This document shows positions 1 to 12,239 of a stretch of DNA of 64,000 nt, one piece after another. The notes beneath the pieces were generated by a model. It worked only from the letters and a program-made list of their open reading frames with translations. It had not been told where the DNA came from and searched no databases. Where the stretch lies: contig OX375876.1 of the NCBI GenBank assembly GCA_947359465.1, forward strand, positions 123,127,444 through 123,191,443. Reading direction: 5' to 3'. Origin of the DNA: Metellina segmentata. Its lineage: Eukaryota; Arthropoda; Arachnida; Araneae; Tetragnathidae. The position numbers and the translations under genes are program-made. Position 1 is the first letter of the stretch, and each line of letters begins with the position of its first letter.

Positions 1-199
1 ATAATGGATATTGATAGCTTTTAAATTCTAGAAATTTGATGCTTATTTTTTTAAAAGGATAGTACATGTTTGGTTTCCTTAGTATAACCATGCATTATGG
101 AAACTGATTGTTTAACTCAGAAAGTCACACATAATGTTCATTCTACTCTATCGTGGTTTTGGCATGTATGTTTGTAGAGGTTCGAAATTCACTTCAAGC

Positions 200-1357
200 C
201 AGAGTTCCCACGGTCCTTGAAAAGTCCTTAAAAGTCCTTGAATTTTTTTTCCTTAACTAGGGGCCCTTGAAAGTCCTTGAAAATTACAGAACTTGGTGAA
301 AAGTCCTTGATTTTTTTTTAAACGTACATAGTTGTGTAATTTCGTCTTGCATTAGAACTTGTCCAGACTAGTTTTCCTCCACAGTAGGTACGTCATTCTG
401 AATGAAACTGCTGTTTTGGCTTTGACACTATGTGATATACTGATAATGCTACGTCTAGATCGTCCATTTTCCGCAGTATTCTGTACGTCTAAGTTGACAC
501 CTCTGGTCTCCGTTAAGACAGCCGCCTTGTTATGCCTGCCGCATCATGACGTATCTTTGGCCGCTAGATAACTGCACCACTTTCTTAGGAAACTTTAACT
601 TTTGTAGTCAGGACGTCATTGGTAACCTGGCACGCATCCAAAGAAATGAAGCCAAATTCTCATTGCAAAAATATAAAAGTTGCAAGTGAAAAATAAGTTT
701 TTTAAGAAAATCACATTTAAGATATCCTTCTGTTGTGAAATTTTCTGCAGATTTCATATCCTTTGAAATGTTCACTCTATCTTTAACAATCTCAAAGATG
801 GAAACTTAGACTCGAGAATAAAAAAGCCCTAATACCAGTCAAAACTTTTGTTTTGTTTCTCAAACAAAATAAACAATGACAGCCGTCTGTTGTAGGCAGT
901 GGACGACAGCAAAATAGAGACTGTGTCGTGGAGATTGAACCATGTGCAAGCTTCTACACTCTTCTTAGTGCCACCAAAAGAATTTATTGTACGATATTTT
1001 ATTGCATGACCTAAACCAATATGTGTGCAAGTAACCTGGTAGTTGTGTGTGTGGCATTGAGACGAGAAGTCCACTTTACAACAACAACAAAAAAATCACT
1101 GGTTCTGGGAAGAATGAAAATCCAAATTATAACCAGAATTGATGATAACCTTCCTTTTTTAGAGTGTCAGTAGTTTAAAAAAAATTGTCTTATTTTTTTT
1201 ATAATTTTTACATTTTTCTTTTTAATTGACAATTGTTGTGTATGCCTTGTTTTAGGTCGTTATAAAAAATTTTAGGTCCTTGAAAAATATTTTTTTTGGT
1301 TTTGAAAAGTCCTTAAAAGTCCTTGAATTTTTTTTGGATAAAGGTGTGGGAACCATG
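200..1357. mobile_element. hAT-like non-autonomous element with Helitron-like insert
   Basis: The ends are inverted repeats (CAGAGTTCCCAC at left; GTGTGGGAACCATG at right). Both carry runs of aagtccttgaa-type subterminal repeats (about 215-310 and 1275-1330). The flanks share caagc, but no clean 8-bp duplication is seen. Segment 735-1060 resembles internal Helitron-like sequence also found near 19030, 25390 and 52200. No transposase is readable. Confidence 0.55.
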
Positions 1358-1757
1358 CAAGCCCATCGTGACAAATAATTCTGCAACTCGAAGTTTTTTT
1401 CACATGCCTTCTAATCAGTTGACCTAGACAGATGGAATGTTTCCAGGAACATTCAAGCAAGAGATGTAGCTATATAGTTAAAAAATGTTGTAGGATAATG
1501 GAAACAGTGTAAACTATTTGTGAGTCTTGTGTAATGCTCATAGGATAAGGTAATTTAATATACAATCTACTTGGAAATTTCTTTTTAATGGTTATATGTA
1601 GAACGTTTTCTCTTCGTTTTTATATGGACTTTTCAAAATAAAATAATGTACAACTGTTGAAACAGGATTTGGACTAGGCAGTTTAAACTGCCCCATGAAT
1701 ACCTTCTTGATTAACATGATATAACTTACATGTTCAACAACTTGTAATCATGCCCAG

Positions 1758-2876
1758 CAGGGTGTCAAGATTTAAATCACTTGATTTAAATCAACAATTA
1801 AAATCATGATTTTAATCAAATGATTTTTTTTTTAAATCATTGATTTAAATCACAACCAATTTTACATTTTTATAACTAAGTAAATACACTCTAGAAAAAT
1901 CACAGAATTTGTCAAATTCTTTGAACTTTCTGCACACATGGTGATTTCAGCACTAATGGCTACACCTCGTACTGATGAGCTTTTAAAAAAATGTTTGGCA
2001 CTGGACACTTGCAAATAACATAATCTGAGGCGTCTATGGACTAAGTAATCTGTTGAGTCAGGGATTTTGCCAAACAGTAAAGTAAAAAATAAGTTGACAT
2101 CTATTTGAAAGTTTTTACAATGTTCATGCATAATTTTATGTTACAAACAATAAAGCAGTAGGCCTATACATCTACGTAACTGTCAAGACAGCCAAAGAAA
2201 ATCCCCACAAAGTAGGCCTAAACTACTTGTTACCCCTTTAATTTATTGACCAATGGCTTAGCTATAGTGATTTTTCAACTACTTTTTTTTAATTGAGAGA
2301 TAAATACAAAATAACACAGTTAATGTGATTAATAATTTATTAAATAAAAAATTCAACTGAGCTTTCTATTTGAAAGGATGAAAGTTTAAACACAATGAAC
2401 ATCTTTTATTTTGCAAAATGCACCCTGAAACAGTCACCTTTCACTTTAAGAGTAGTGACCCATAACAACTATTTATTTAATCAGACTAATTTAGGTCTTA
2501 CTTACACTTACTGATACATTTGTTAACATGATTATGTTAATTTGCTCAAGAAAAACTAAGGAGGATGTCAACTTGTGTTTTAAAGTTAAACAAATGTCTT
2601 ATCTTTTGCTCTTGTTTTGAAAATTCATTTTTTAAATGTATTGTCATGTAACACACAATGATATTTAGTAAAATAAATATTAATTTACCATTTCACAAAT
2701 TCAGATTGTTTATTTAATTAAATATTAGTTTACATGTCATGTCAGAAACTCTATTTTTTATTTAACAAATATATAGGCCCTACAGAAATTTAAATAAAAA
2801 AATCCGATTTTTGATTTAAATCAAATAAATCTGATTAATTGATTTTTTTTTTAAATCATGATTTTTTTACACCCTG
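1758..2876. mobile_element. hAT element with perfect 8-bp target duplication
   Basis: The element is 1119 bp, begins CAGGGTGTCAAG and ends TTTACACCCTG. It is flanked on both sides by the identical octamer atgcccag (1750-1757 and 2877-2884). Both subterminal regions carry many copies of the palindrome TGATTTAAATCA. The interior has no complete transposase; a minus-strand 89-codon frame (1862-2131) may be a remnant. Confidence 0.82.
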
Positions 2877-3090
2877 ATGCCCAGTCAATGCCTCCGGCTT
2901 AGGAAAAGTCTAGAACTTAAATCATATTGAGAATCTCAGTCAGTAATTTAGCTGTAATGATAATGTTGGTAATTTTCAAACCCTATTTGGTATCTAGTTT
3001 GAATTCTTAGATTCATTGTGTACTTCACTGATTTTCCTTTTTTTTAAGTGACCATTTCTTTTCCTTAATTCCATTCTTGATTTCTTTTAG

Positions 3091-4008
3091 GTTTTGATGC
3101 CTTCCTATCACATTAGGTCTCTTAAATTCTGGAGTGATTTTTATCATCCAAGCAGCTCCATCAATCTTGGAAAATCTAGTATTCCACCTATTGAAGAGCC
3201 ACTTGTGGTAGAAAGTGCCGAGAAGACAAATCTAGTGAAAACGAAATCGTGTGATAACATACACAATGCGGAACACTCCTTGATTCTCCACAGGCGGAAT
3301 AGCGATCCCAGTCTAGTTGAAAATGCATATGCAGGAAATACACTCTATGCACATTTACCCGAATTCAATGAGAAAACTCTGAACTGTTTGCCCGACCCTC
3401 CCGTCTCCGAGGAGGAACCTGTTGAGTTTATCAGTGAGAATGTAGTTTGTAACGGAGAGGACGTCTCTGAAAGGACAGACACGAAGTGCTTGGGGGATGC
3501 CACTAACTCTAACTTGGTGTTGAGAGAACCTGCGATCGATGGCTCCACTGATACATTAGTCAGTGAAAGCGGAGCATTAATTCAAGAACACTGCAAAAGT
3601 GAAACCAGCTCTAGAGAATTGCAAAATCTCTACCACAATTTGAAACTGGCCCGTTCTGTCAGTACAGACACGAGTGACCTACCTGTGTTCGTAGATGACG
3701 TCTTGCAGTCAGTAACCCAATGTTTGAATCACTTGGACTCTAGGTTGCCAAATTGGTGTCAAAATTTCATAGGAGCTTATGTTGGCAATAAGAGGAATGA
3801 TGTTTCTAATTCTTGTAGTTGCAGCTACACCACTCCAAATCATTCTCGTACGCCTAGTTCTGGTTTCCCAGCGACTCCTTGTGACGATCCCAGTGATATG
3901 CCAAATCTGAAAAAGGAATCTTCTTGTCAGTTTATGGACTTTGACGGCCTCAATATTTTTCCTAATCCGGTGCAAGAAAGGATAAAGAAGCTTATTCTGC
4001 ATTATAAG
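3091..4008 (+). CDS. MTMR3/4-like exon a (linker and start of coiled coil)
   Basis: The exon follows acceptor tttcttttag and ends at donor AAG|GTAAGA, giving 306 codons, phase 0 at both ends. It reads on from VLMPSYHIRSLKFW; the ATG at 3097 is internal, not a start. It is serine-rich and acidic, with possible phospho-sites (KTKSCDNI, RRNSDPSL, ARSVSTDTSD), as in vertebrate MTMR3 linkers. Reading past 4008 is intron translation. Confidence 0.88.
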
Positions 4009-7000
4009 GTAAGAACTATGCCATTCAAACTACTGTGTCGACCACTGGAATGGCTCCTGCCACTTAAGGCAAAGTGAGCGGTGCAACAATAAGCTATCTT
4101 GACTGTTAGGTGTTGTTTTAACATGCTTTCTTATCAGTCATTCATTTGTATTAGTTGGGAATACTTCTCCACCGTGCCAGTATTGCTAAGAACTTGTCTT
4201 CATAAATTATATATTTTAATGTGTACAAGTCATCAAACATTTTTTATAGACTTTTGATTACTTCACCAATTTTATCAAACTTGTTGGATCACCTGTCATA
4301 TTCATCACTTTTTACCTTTTTGCATTGCAAGATTTTTTTCACATTTATAATCACCTCCTAATTACAAGTAATATTAAATTTTAATAGTCGGCTAAGATAT
4401 GGATGCCCCATTCTTGGTCTCCATTTTTCCGTTGTCTTCGTCTCAGTCATGATTTTAGCCTCTTAAGTTTTTCCATGGGAAACCTTGTTTTAATTTATTT
4501 AATCTGTTAACAAACTTTTGTGTCACTTGAACCACATCTGTTGTGGTTCAGCTTGTCTGCTATCCATTCCGAATGAAAGCAGACCCCCTCAGCAGCAAGT
4601 TATTTAAAACCCACAGCAGATTAGCCTCTAGTAGGGGATAGAAGGTCATAAGATGTGTGGTCCGAAGAACACAGCCACTAGGATTGGCTAAGCCATATAT
4701 TTTATTTGTTTTAGGCGAATGCACAGAGATATAGTGCAACTGCAAGAAGGCAGTCAGCCTTGGGTTAGGTCAATTTTTAAGATATTTTTAGCTGCTTTGT
4801 TTCTTAAGAGGCAGTTTAAAATGCTTGGCTTATAAATTCTGATTTGTCAATGAATATGTTAAACCATATGTATAAGCTAAGTTCAGTGCTTAAATGTTTT
4901 GTTAATTTGACTTACTTTTAGACCATTGAAAAGAGCTACTGAATCAGATTACTACCTTGATTTTAAGGTAGTAGTGTTTGGAAATGTGTTCAGTTTCAAA
5001 GACCTTCTCTTCATGCTAAAAAGAAAAATGAGAGTTTAAAACAATGACACCCTAAGCAAACAGCGTGAACATTGTACTGCCATTGCAGTATGTTTCATGG
5101 GTGTATTGCATTTAAAGAAATTGCTTTTCTGATTTCCCTTGTCTGATACATAACTTTTCTTGGAATTTTTCAAAGAAAAAGTTTTTGTAACATTGCCATT
5201 TAATGTACAATATTCAGAAATATATTTTTAATTCAAGTCTCCGAAAAAATGCAAACAATTTTGGATTCGGCTCCAAATTTTGAAATTTTATAAACACATT
5301 TTAGATACTATAGTGTGGTTTGGGTGAAAACCAGATGAATTCCATTTCAAGAAAGGCCTTAAAATCGCTTTCACCAAGCCTTAAAAACACAGACATAAGA
5401 AAAATGTGGATTCCCATAGATTTGTTTTGCTTGTTAACTTGTAACTATTGCATTTGGCACCGGAGTGTAAATTCGTAACTAGAATATGCCTCAAGACAGT
5501 AATAGAAATACTTTATCCACAAAGTATTTTAATATTGTCTTAGGACAAACTATGTTTTACCAGCCCCCTAATTAAATTAATATTCATACAAAACTTTCAG
5601 AGTCATGCCAAATCACCAGAGCCAAACTATGGCCTCATCTATGGGTTTGTTAAAAATGTGTATTATCACAAATTTAAAGTACAGTACAAAGTCCCAGATC
5701 CAGACGTTTTTGTTTTTCTCACTTTTTTTACATGTTTTCGACAATTTTTAGAGTACAAGGAGTTAAAACTGGGCCTATTTGATGAAACAACGCAAAATAA
5801 TAGACAAGTTTGGAGTAAATACCACACAGAAAAATTAGAAGATTTGCAAGAAAAATTTTTTGTATTGCATTAAAAAGGTTTTTCCTTTAAAAAAAATTAT
5901 TCCTATTTATACATCTGATATTTTACTATTGCAAATGCCAAATTTGTGGGGGGAGTGGGTTAGATTAAAGTTTTACTGACAAAAAATGCAAAAAGTCACA
6001 AATCCAGAATGGTTGAGGTCTGGAGGATTTTGTACTGTACTAAATTTCTTGCCCCAGATCTTGTAGAAAACAATAAAATCTAAAACCTTTGGTGAAATTT
6101 TCAAGATTACTGAAATTTCAACATTATCTATAATTGTGCATGGAAACTTAAGACATGGAATTATTTATTTGATATCAATCTAATATTGAAGTGAGTGCTA
6201 ATTTTTCTTGGCTGATGAATTTATAATTTAAATGAGAATCACTGGATCAAATCAAGCCAATGGTTGAAATTGGTATTGATTTAAACCTGCTATTCATTTT
6301 ATATACAAGAAATTCACCATCTTTAAAACTTCAAACTTGGCGCTTATTCTTTCTTTTTACACTGTCATAGTAAAAATTAAATACTGACGTTATCATGATT
6401 TCTCTTTTAGATGATAATTTACTGCTTGCGCATGGTTAAAAGTGAAAATTTTGAATAAAAAATTGCATCATTGTCATGCAACTTTGATTTAAAAAATTGC
6501 TTGCCACAAATCTGTCAATTTCTAACATCTGCATGCCCTCAATAACTGGATCCAGCAGGGCAAGCTTTCGTATAACTGCAAGCTACAAATCACTAACCAT
6601 GTATGCAAGTGAAGCAAATAAACTAAAGCAAGTGTAAAATCTAGTTAGTGGGCTCTGAGCACTGAAGGTAATGACTTCATTTTAATGCAATGAGCTCATC
6701 AAAGCTAGATGTGTTCTAGATTATTTACATACAACTGAAGAAACTCTTATTGTGGAGGAAGTGAAAGTGGAAAACTAAGCCAATATTTACTTGGAATGGG
6801 ACATATTTGTCATCGAAATGAATTAAATTCTTTTGCAAACTTTGTCAAGTTTCTGAGAGCATAAATTCCAAGTTCTTTTCGAATTCAATGGTAAGTTTAT
6901 TTTGTATAATTTTGTTTTTCAATATATATCAAATCTGGAGTTCTGCTGATGGGGCAAACTGATCTTCACAACATCTTTTTAACCCAATTGATATAGACTA

Positions 7001-10000
7001 CATATCTGATCTTCAAAACAAAAGTTACACGTCTATTTCACTCCTTGAATTCATAATTTTTGGTAATTTGTACTACAAGGGCTGTTTAATAACGAATGGT
7101 CATAATTTTTTTTTAAGTGATTAAGAAATCAAGAAAAATAAAATTCATATTGAATGTGTAGCAGGATAAGTGGAGAATAGATTGCACAAGTTTCACGGTC
7201 ATGACGTCATTGCTGAGGCCTTAGCAGCCGGCCAAGAATGCCTTGTTTTACTTTCGCCTACGGCAAAAATGGATGTGACACGCAAAGTGCAATACACTGC
7301 ATTGAAATTTTATTTTTGCCTTAAAAAATCGTCAGCTGAAGTCTATGTGATGCTACAGGAAAATTTTGTGGAGAGTCGTGAGTGTTCCCCATCCTCCATA
7401 TAGTCCTGATTGAGCATCATCCGATTTTTTTTCTTTTGAAGAAACACCTCCGGGAAAAGCGGTTTTCATCGCCACAAGCAATGGTAAAAGTTGCGTAGCC
7501 GATTTTGAAGGACCTGTCAAAAAATGGCTTCCAGCATGTGTCTGAAGACTGGAAAAGAGGTGGGATGAGTGCATTGCATGTAATGGGGATTATTTTGAGA
7601 AAGACCATAAAAATTTGGAGGATTAGTACAGAAAATTATATTTTATTACTTTATGATCATTCTTTATTGAACAGCCCTCGTACATTTAAGTCCCCAAATA
7701 TTTATAATTTATGTATTTCAAAAATTGCAAATTGTTGATTTTTATGCGTATTGTTACAATTTATTATTTTCTTGACTCGTAGAATAAAGTTGGAAGCCTT
7801 CAAATGGAACTCTCAAATACTCGGTTTGAGTTTGTTCAAGCTATGTTTCGACATTCTCAGGGGAAGGAATGGCACCATTGCAATGATGGAGATGATGCTG
7901 TATGTATATATAACTTTTATTAGTGTTTCATTTCAAAAATACATTTTTTTTGTAGAACTTGTTTAATTGTTTTCTAAAATAATTGCTTGTTTGCCACCAA
8001 AGTCTTGATCTTCATAAGGTGCCATTCAATTTGATTTCTTATTGTATTGGGGATGCTTTCACTTATTCGATAATGAAAGATAAGATCTAAAATAATTATT
8101 TTTTTATCTGGAATGTTTGACCTATGTGTTTCAACTATTCTACACTGAAGTCCCAGAAAAACTGTTACAGATAAACCTGTGCAAAATACATAGCATCACT
8201 ACCCATTCAGGTTATTATTTGCATCTACCAGTGCATATATAAAGTGAAAGACATCTGTGCAACATCTAGAGTTTTTCTGCCATGAGAATGGCAAGTTATC
8301 TTGCTTTAAGTGGTTTTCGACATAGTTTAAAGTTGGAGTTCAAGAAATGTGTCAGAGCTAGAGAATGGATTCTCACGTAGTACCATTTCAAGTATGTTAC
8401 AAGAATTCTGACAAAGCCTGTAACTTAAGAAAGCAGTGTGTTAGATTACCTCATGGGGGGGGGAGGGGGTATAAATGCATGCTTATGAAGAAACAAAAAT
8501 TCAACCTTATCTCTTCAGTTATTCACATGATTGTAAATAAATCTTAAAGTTAGCTGAAATCAATTTCTTATCTCTACTATTATAAAAGGAAGTGTTTCTG
8601 TCTGTTTCTTGCCCGCGAAGTCCTGATGAATCTATGACACTTACAGTAATGGGATTTGGCACACAGGTAGTGCAATTTTAGGGTTGAGGCGAATTTTAAA
8701 ATTTAATCTAGAATATTTTAAAATGAATTTAATAGTTTTTTTCACCATTCTTCATTTTTCCACAGTAATTCTGAGGAATGAAGAAACATCAAAATTTAGA
8801 CTTTTTGCCCTCGCGTGTTACCTTGACGTCGGCCTTTGGAACCATGACAAATTTTTTTTTCATCTCCGGGGAGAGAACACATTTGAATGACCTTCGTTTG
8901 TTTCGAGATTAATTCATTTTGATTTCCTGCGAAATGGATTCCTGTAAAGCAAAAGATTTACTGAAGTTATCACTGGCGTTCTTCAGTGCTTTTTTCTCTC
9001 TCGGCGATCTTTAAAGGTAGAATAAAAATTTTAACGAATTTGAAATTTGCGGAAAATTTTACAACAGATAGATACTTTATTTGTTTGATTTTCTTTCAAT
9101 CTTTTATGTTTTCACAAGAGATTGTGACGTCACATGAACTTTCGCTTTCCAAAAATAAACAGATTGCATTTTCTGCCCTTCACGTTAAAATAAAAATAAA
9201 AACATTTTGACTGGGATTGTTAAGTTCTTTTTTCGTAAAATCGGAATCGTTAAAGACAGATTAAAAATTTCAATGGATTTGAAATCCGTTGAAAATTTTA
9301 CATCAGATAAAAACCAACCATCATGGCATTGCCTGTGGTGTTGCTTTGCGTCGCAAACCAACACCAAGGGCACGGACTAGCCACGCAGTGGCTAGTTTTC
9401 CATATTGCTTTAAGAAACAATATTGGTGCTTTTGATTCTCAAATGAGAGAAATTAAAATTGTTTCCTATTATTTGAATTGCATATTTTGTAATGTTCATC
9501 AAATCAATAAATAAATTTCATTCCTGTAGCAATTTTATACCATTTATAATTAAGTTACATAACAATGATGTGTAAACAATTGGTAAAGTTTTCAAAATTG
9601 TTTCATAATGCAGCCAAAACAAATTTCACATACTTTTTAAAATGTAAAAAAATTGTATGTTTTGTTCTAAATATAATAAAACAACTTAGCATTCAAAACT
9701 CGTAAGTTTATTTAACATCGACTGTATTTGTCTTGGATGTATGTCATATAATGTGATTGTTGTGTGGGAAGCATTTAATCTCCTGTACAATAACTCTTGT
9801 AAATAGCATTCGAGTTTCCTGTATTTTGCATGCAGAATGTACCTAAAATCAGCTTTGCGAGATGGTGTTTTAAAATTGTATTTTGTACTTCAATGGCGTA
9901 GATTCCAATTATTTCTCACGCTCAATTCCTTGTTTCCAACAGCCTTCTGTGGCCGATTCAGCCTCCAGTGGTGAGCATCCTGTAGAAAGTGGGGGTTCTG

Positions 10001-10062
10001 AAAGTAGCTGGGAGCTATGGTCGCCAGATCAAGCAACAGCAAATATCGGAATGGGAATGTAA
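3091..10062 (+). CDS. MTMR3/4-like: Myotubularin-related phosphatase (MTMR3/MTMR4-like), 3' exons only
   Basis: Three exons (3091-4008, 7783-7899, 9943-10062) join in phase 0 and give about 385 residues. Known family role: MTMR3/4 remove the 3-phosphate of PI3P and PI(3,5)P2 on endosomal and autophagic membranes; they have PH-GRAM, phosphatase, coiled-coil and FYVE regions. Seen here: the linker after the phosphatase, with the post-catalytic motif IRSLKFWSDFY, a KTKSCDNI block and RRNSDPSL, all of which match equivalents in vertebrate MTMR3 as I recall them. Next come the conserved DGLNIF..VQERIKKL start of the coiled coil, a short MELSNTRFEF helix exon, and a SESSWE block that in vertebrates lies just before FYVE. 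The catalytic CX5R domain is outside the window to the left. Oddity: the last exon reads into TAA at 10060 and no FYVE domain was found downstream. Family assignment is strong; the true 3' end is uncertain. Confidence 0.85.
4009..5681. other. MTMR-like intron, left part
   Basis: Unassigned AT-rich intron. A GC-richer patch at 4555-4745 contains a 61-codon minus-strand frame without recognised domain. Confidence 0.45.
5682..6037. mobile_element. CAGTACAAAGTCC MITE, copy 1
   Basis: 356 bp, TIR CAGTACAAAGTCC at left and a degenerate TTTTGTACTG at right, flanked by TA on both sides (5680-5681, 6038-6039). It is in the MTMR intron. The interior reads [20 protein letters not shown] on the plus strand; related frames occur in the copies at 29.0, 29.7 and 50.1 kb. 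TA duplication suggests Tc1/mariner/pogo mobilisation. Confidence 0.72.
6038..7075. other. MTMR-like intron, right part
   Basis: Unassigned AT-rich intron between the MITE and the mariner. Confidence 0.45.
7076..7680 (+). mobile_element. Mariner-type element, internally deleted
   Basis: TIRs CAAGGGCTGTTTAATAA (left) and TTATTGAACAGCCCTCG (right), with TA on both sides (7074-7075, 7681-7682). The interior encodes an N-terminal mariner helix-turn-helix-like piece (about 7230-7370, LKFYFCLKKSSAEVYVMLQE) joined to a C-terminal piece (about 7440-7600, KKHLRGKRFSSPQA; then WKRGGMSALHVMG-like). The DDD catalytic core is deleted and several stops are present. Confidence 0.7.
7783..7899 (+). CDS. MTMR3/4-like exon b (coiled-coil exon)
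   Basis: The 117-nt exon lies between acceptor cttgactcgtag and donor GCT|GTATGT, phase 0 on both sides. It encodes 39 residues with a heptad-like MELSNTRFEFVQAMF segment, then a His/Cys/Asp-rich tail. Position, phase and composition fit the coiled coil that precedes FYVE in MTMR3/4. Confidence 0.68.
8571..9396 (+). mobile_element. Helitron-like non-autonomous element
   Basis: It begins TCTCTACTATTATAAAAGG after an A and ends with the hairpin ACTAGCCAC-GCA-GTGGCTAGT before a T: the 5'-TC..CTAGT-3' layout with A/T insertion that Helitrons use. The 3' end is shared, in reverse, with 18916 onward (which has gggcaacg, typical of Helitron 3' ends); the 5' end recurs at 31358. No Rep/helicase is present. 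Confidence 0.66.
9943..10062 (+). CDS. MTMR3/4-like exon c, possibly terminal
   Basis: After acceptor tgtttccaacag the exon encodes PSVADSASSGEHPVES, then SESSWELW, like the block just before FYVE in vertebrate MTMR3. It then reads NIGMGM and TAA at 10060-10062. A weak alternative donor (AAT|GTAATT at 10058/10059) overlaps the stop and could lead to a further exon that I could not find. Confidence 0.7.
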   Translation, partial: PSVADSASSGEHPVESGGSESSWELWSPDQATANIGMGM

Positions 10063-11099
10063 TTTCAGTGCTTTTTTTTTCCAAAACTTAGGTTTGTCGA
10101 ATGTTCCTAATCTTTATTTTTTGGGGTTTCTTAAGCACCTGAATTTTTCATACAATCTGAAGCTTTTCCAAATATACATTTCCATCTTCATGTTTTGCAT
10201 GCTGCTAATTGATCCAATTAATAACATTTGTGTGATTAAAAAAAATTTAATTTTTGCCACTTTTGTGTTCTATTTCTTAATGTAAAAGCTGCTTTTATGC
10301 ATATTCCATTATAAATTGCTTGGAAATCAAATTGGTATTGTCTTAAGAATTATTTAAATATTTGCATAAAATTTTAATTTCCTACTTTCATGTGTCAACC
10401 TTATTTAGCCTTTAAAAGTCATTGTTGCAAAATAGTCCTTAAAATGTAAATGTCTTAAAATGTCCCTTGAATGAATACTTTTTCTGTAAGAGACAATACA
10501 ACTTTTTGTTAATGTTTACAATGAATTTCCATTTCTATAGGTTTTATTAAAAGGCAGTTGCTAAAAATTTGTAAATCTTTTCAAACTGTTGATTAAATCA
10601 AGATTTGTAGGCATTCATTGTATTATAACCCTTATACTAAAACATTTACTTAAAGCATTAATATATTTAGCTTTGTGCTTGTTTTTATGTATATCTTTTT
10701 AAAATCTATTAAAATGTGCTTTTACTTTCATATTCAGAATCTGATATAATGGATGTAAACTCCTAGAACAGATTGTTAGTTATTTCTGATTCAAAAATAT
10801 TTCATTTTGTATTCTAATAAGTTATGTGCAAAAAATCAATGTGTTTTAATGTTAATGGACTAAAGATATATTTTTTCTGTGAATATTTTCACATTGTTTG
10901 TTGGTCGTTTAATCAAAATGACCCCTTGAAACAATTTTAGGCATTTATCTACTCTGACTATTGTTTTTTAATCCAACCAATTGTTAAATAGTAATTTCTC
11001 AAAATAAAACCTCAAATGCATCCTGTAACTCCAGTTGAAAAAAATTGACATTTTTAGGATTTATAAACATTAAAACAAGCTTAAAACACGTTATGGAAT
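10063..11099. other. Candidate 3' UTR or intergenic sequence after MTMR-like exon c
   Basis: AT-rich, no coding segment recognised. A canonical AATAAA at 11003-11008 is the first clear polyadenylation signal I noted after the stop at 10060; whether it is used is inference. Confidence 0.4.
11003..11008 (+). promoter_or_regulatory. Possible polyadenylation signal
   Basis: AATAAA about 940 nt after the MTMR-like stop codon. In AT-rich DNA this hexamer is common by chance. Confidence 0.3.
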
Positions 11100-12110
11100 T
11101 CATCAACTACGTACGTGTGTGCTGCGAGCGTACATCAGTGAATCACGAGGCTGCAGAACAGTTTGTTGACAGCTTCAATCAAATAGTTTTGGAAGAAAAC
11201 CTAAATCCAGACCAAATCTAATATATTGATGGGACATCTTTGTCTTGGCGATATGTGCCGAGGAATACGGCATTAAAAATGCCAATGAGACTCAATGTTT
11301 TAGCCTGTGTGAATGCTGCAGGCACGGACTAGTGCAAGCTACTTGTTATTGATAAAAGTGCCAAACCATGAGTGTTCATAGGAATTACAATGTTTCTTGT
11401 GCATTTCAGGTCCAATTAAAGAACCTTGATTACACAGGAATTTCCTACTGATTAATTTCATAATCACTTTGTGCCGGAAGCATGTGCCCATTGCAGAGCC
11501 TTCAGTCTTCCTGACCATACCAAAATTTTACTTCTGGATAACTGCACTGCCCATCCCCCAGCTGATCTGCTTGAAAAAAAATGCACATGTTTTATACTTA
11601 GCAGCGAATTGCACCTCTCTTTTGCAAGCCATGAATTGTTCTTCACCCGCTCAAATGCAGCTACAAGAGCAATTTTCACAACAAATTGTCGAACTTTGTA
11701 AAACAATTTACAAAAACCGATCTTGTTAAACAATTTAACCTTAATGATTCAATTTGGAGTTTAGCACAACTGTGGCGAAAGTGTTAGAGAACATTTTAAA
11801 GCATGCATGGCACAATTTATGACCAGCAACTTTGTTTACGGAAGATAAAAATAAACCTGATTTTGAAGGGTTCTCTCATTTAAAAGTATGTGCGCTCCCA
11901 AATGATGGTATGTAAGCTATGGGTAACTTAGGTATGTAAGCCGCTACATTGTATATGTACCCTGTACTTTAAACACAACGGAATATGCTTGCTCGAATTA
12001 CGGCATGTGTTTCTTTGCTGAAACTAAATGAAGAAGCTCTTTTTGAAACAGCTCATTACTGGAGTTCAGAAGTGGATACTATACAATAATGTTAGTAGAA
12101 ACAGATCATG
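11100..12110 (+). pseudogene. Tigger/pogo-type transposase remnant
   Basis: Intergenic. Broken frames retain EQFVDSFNQIVLEENLNPDQ, then a diverged DE-T/G-L-type block (IDGTSLSWRYVPRNTALK), and LLLDNCTAHPPADL, the DDE block with the catalytic Asp of Tigger/Jerky transposases. Several frameshifts and stops; not functional. Clear ends were not found. Confidence 0.72.
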
Positions 12111-12239
12111 GGTTTTCCAATTGAACCTCCCCAAGTAACATCAAGAGGGGGCTACATCCCAAAAAAAAGTAATGATTTGTGTATGGTGGGAATACAAATT
12201 AATTGTGAATTGTTGCCACAAAATCAGACAATAAATTCG

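Noticed and set aside
359..571. 70-codon frame as an exon of the MTMR-like gene
   Set aside because: It lies inside a hAT-like element and matches no myotubularin segment.
3094..3099. Translation start at the left end of the MTMR-like exon
   Set aside because: The segment follows a good splice acceptor and conserved family sequence (VLMPSYHIR) begins at the exon edge, so it is an internal exon.
3345..4002. Minus-strand frames opposite the MTMR-like exon
   Set aside because: Shadows of the conserved plus-strand coding exon.
5658..5873. 71-codon frame as a host exon
   Set aside because: The same frame recurs in MITE copies at 29.0, 29.7 and 50.1 kb.
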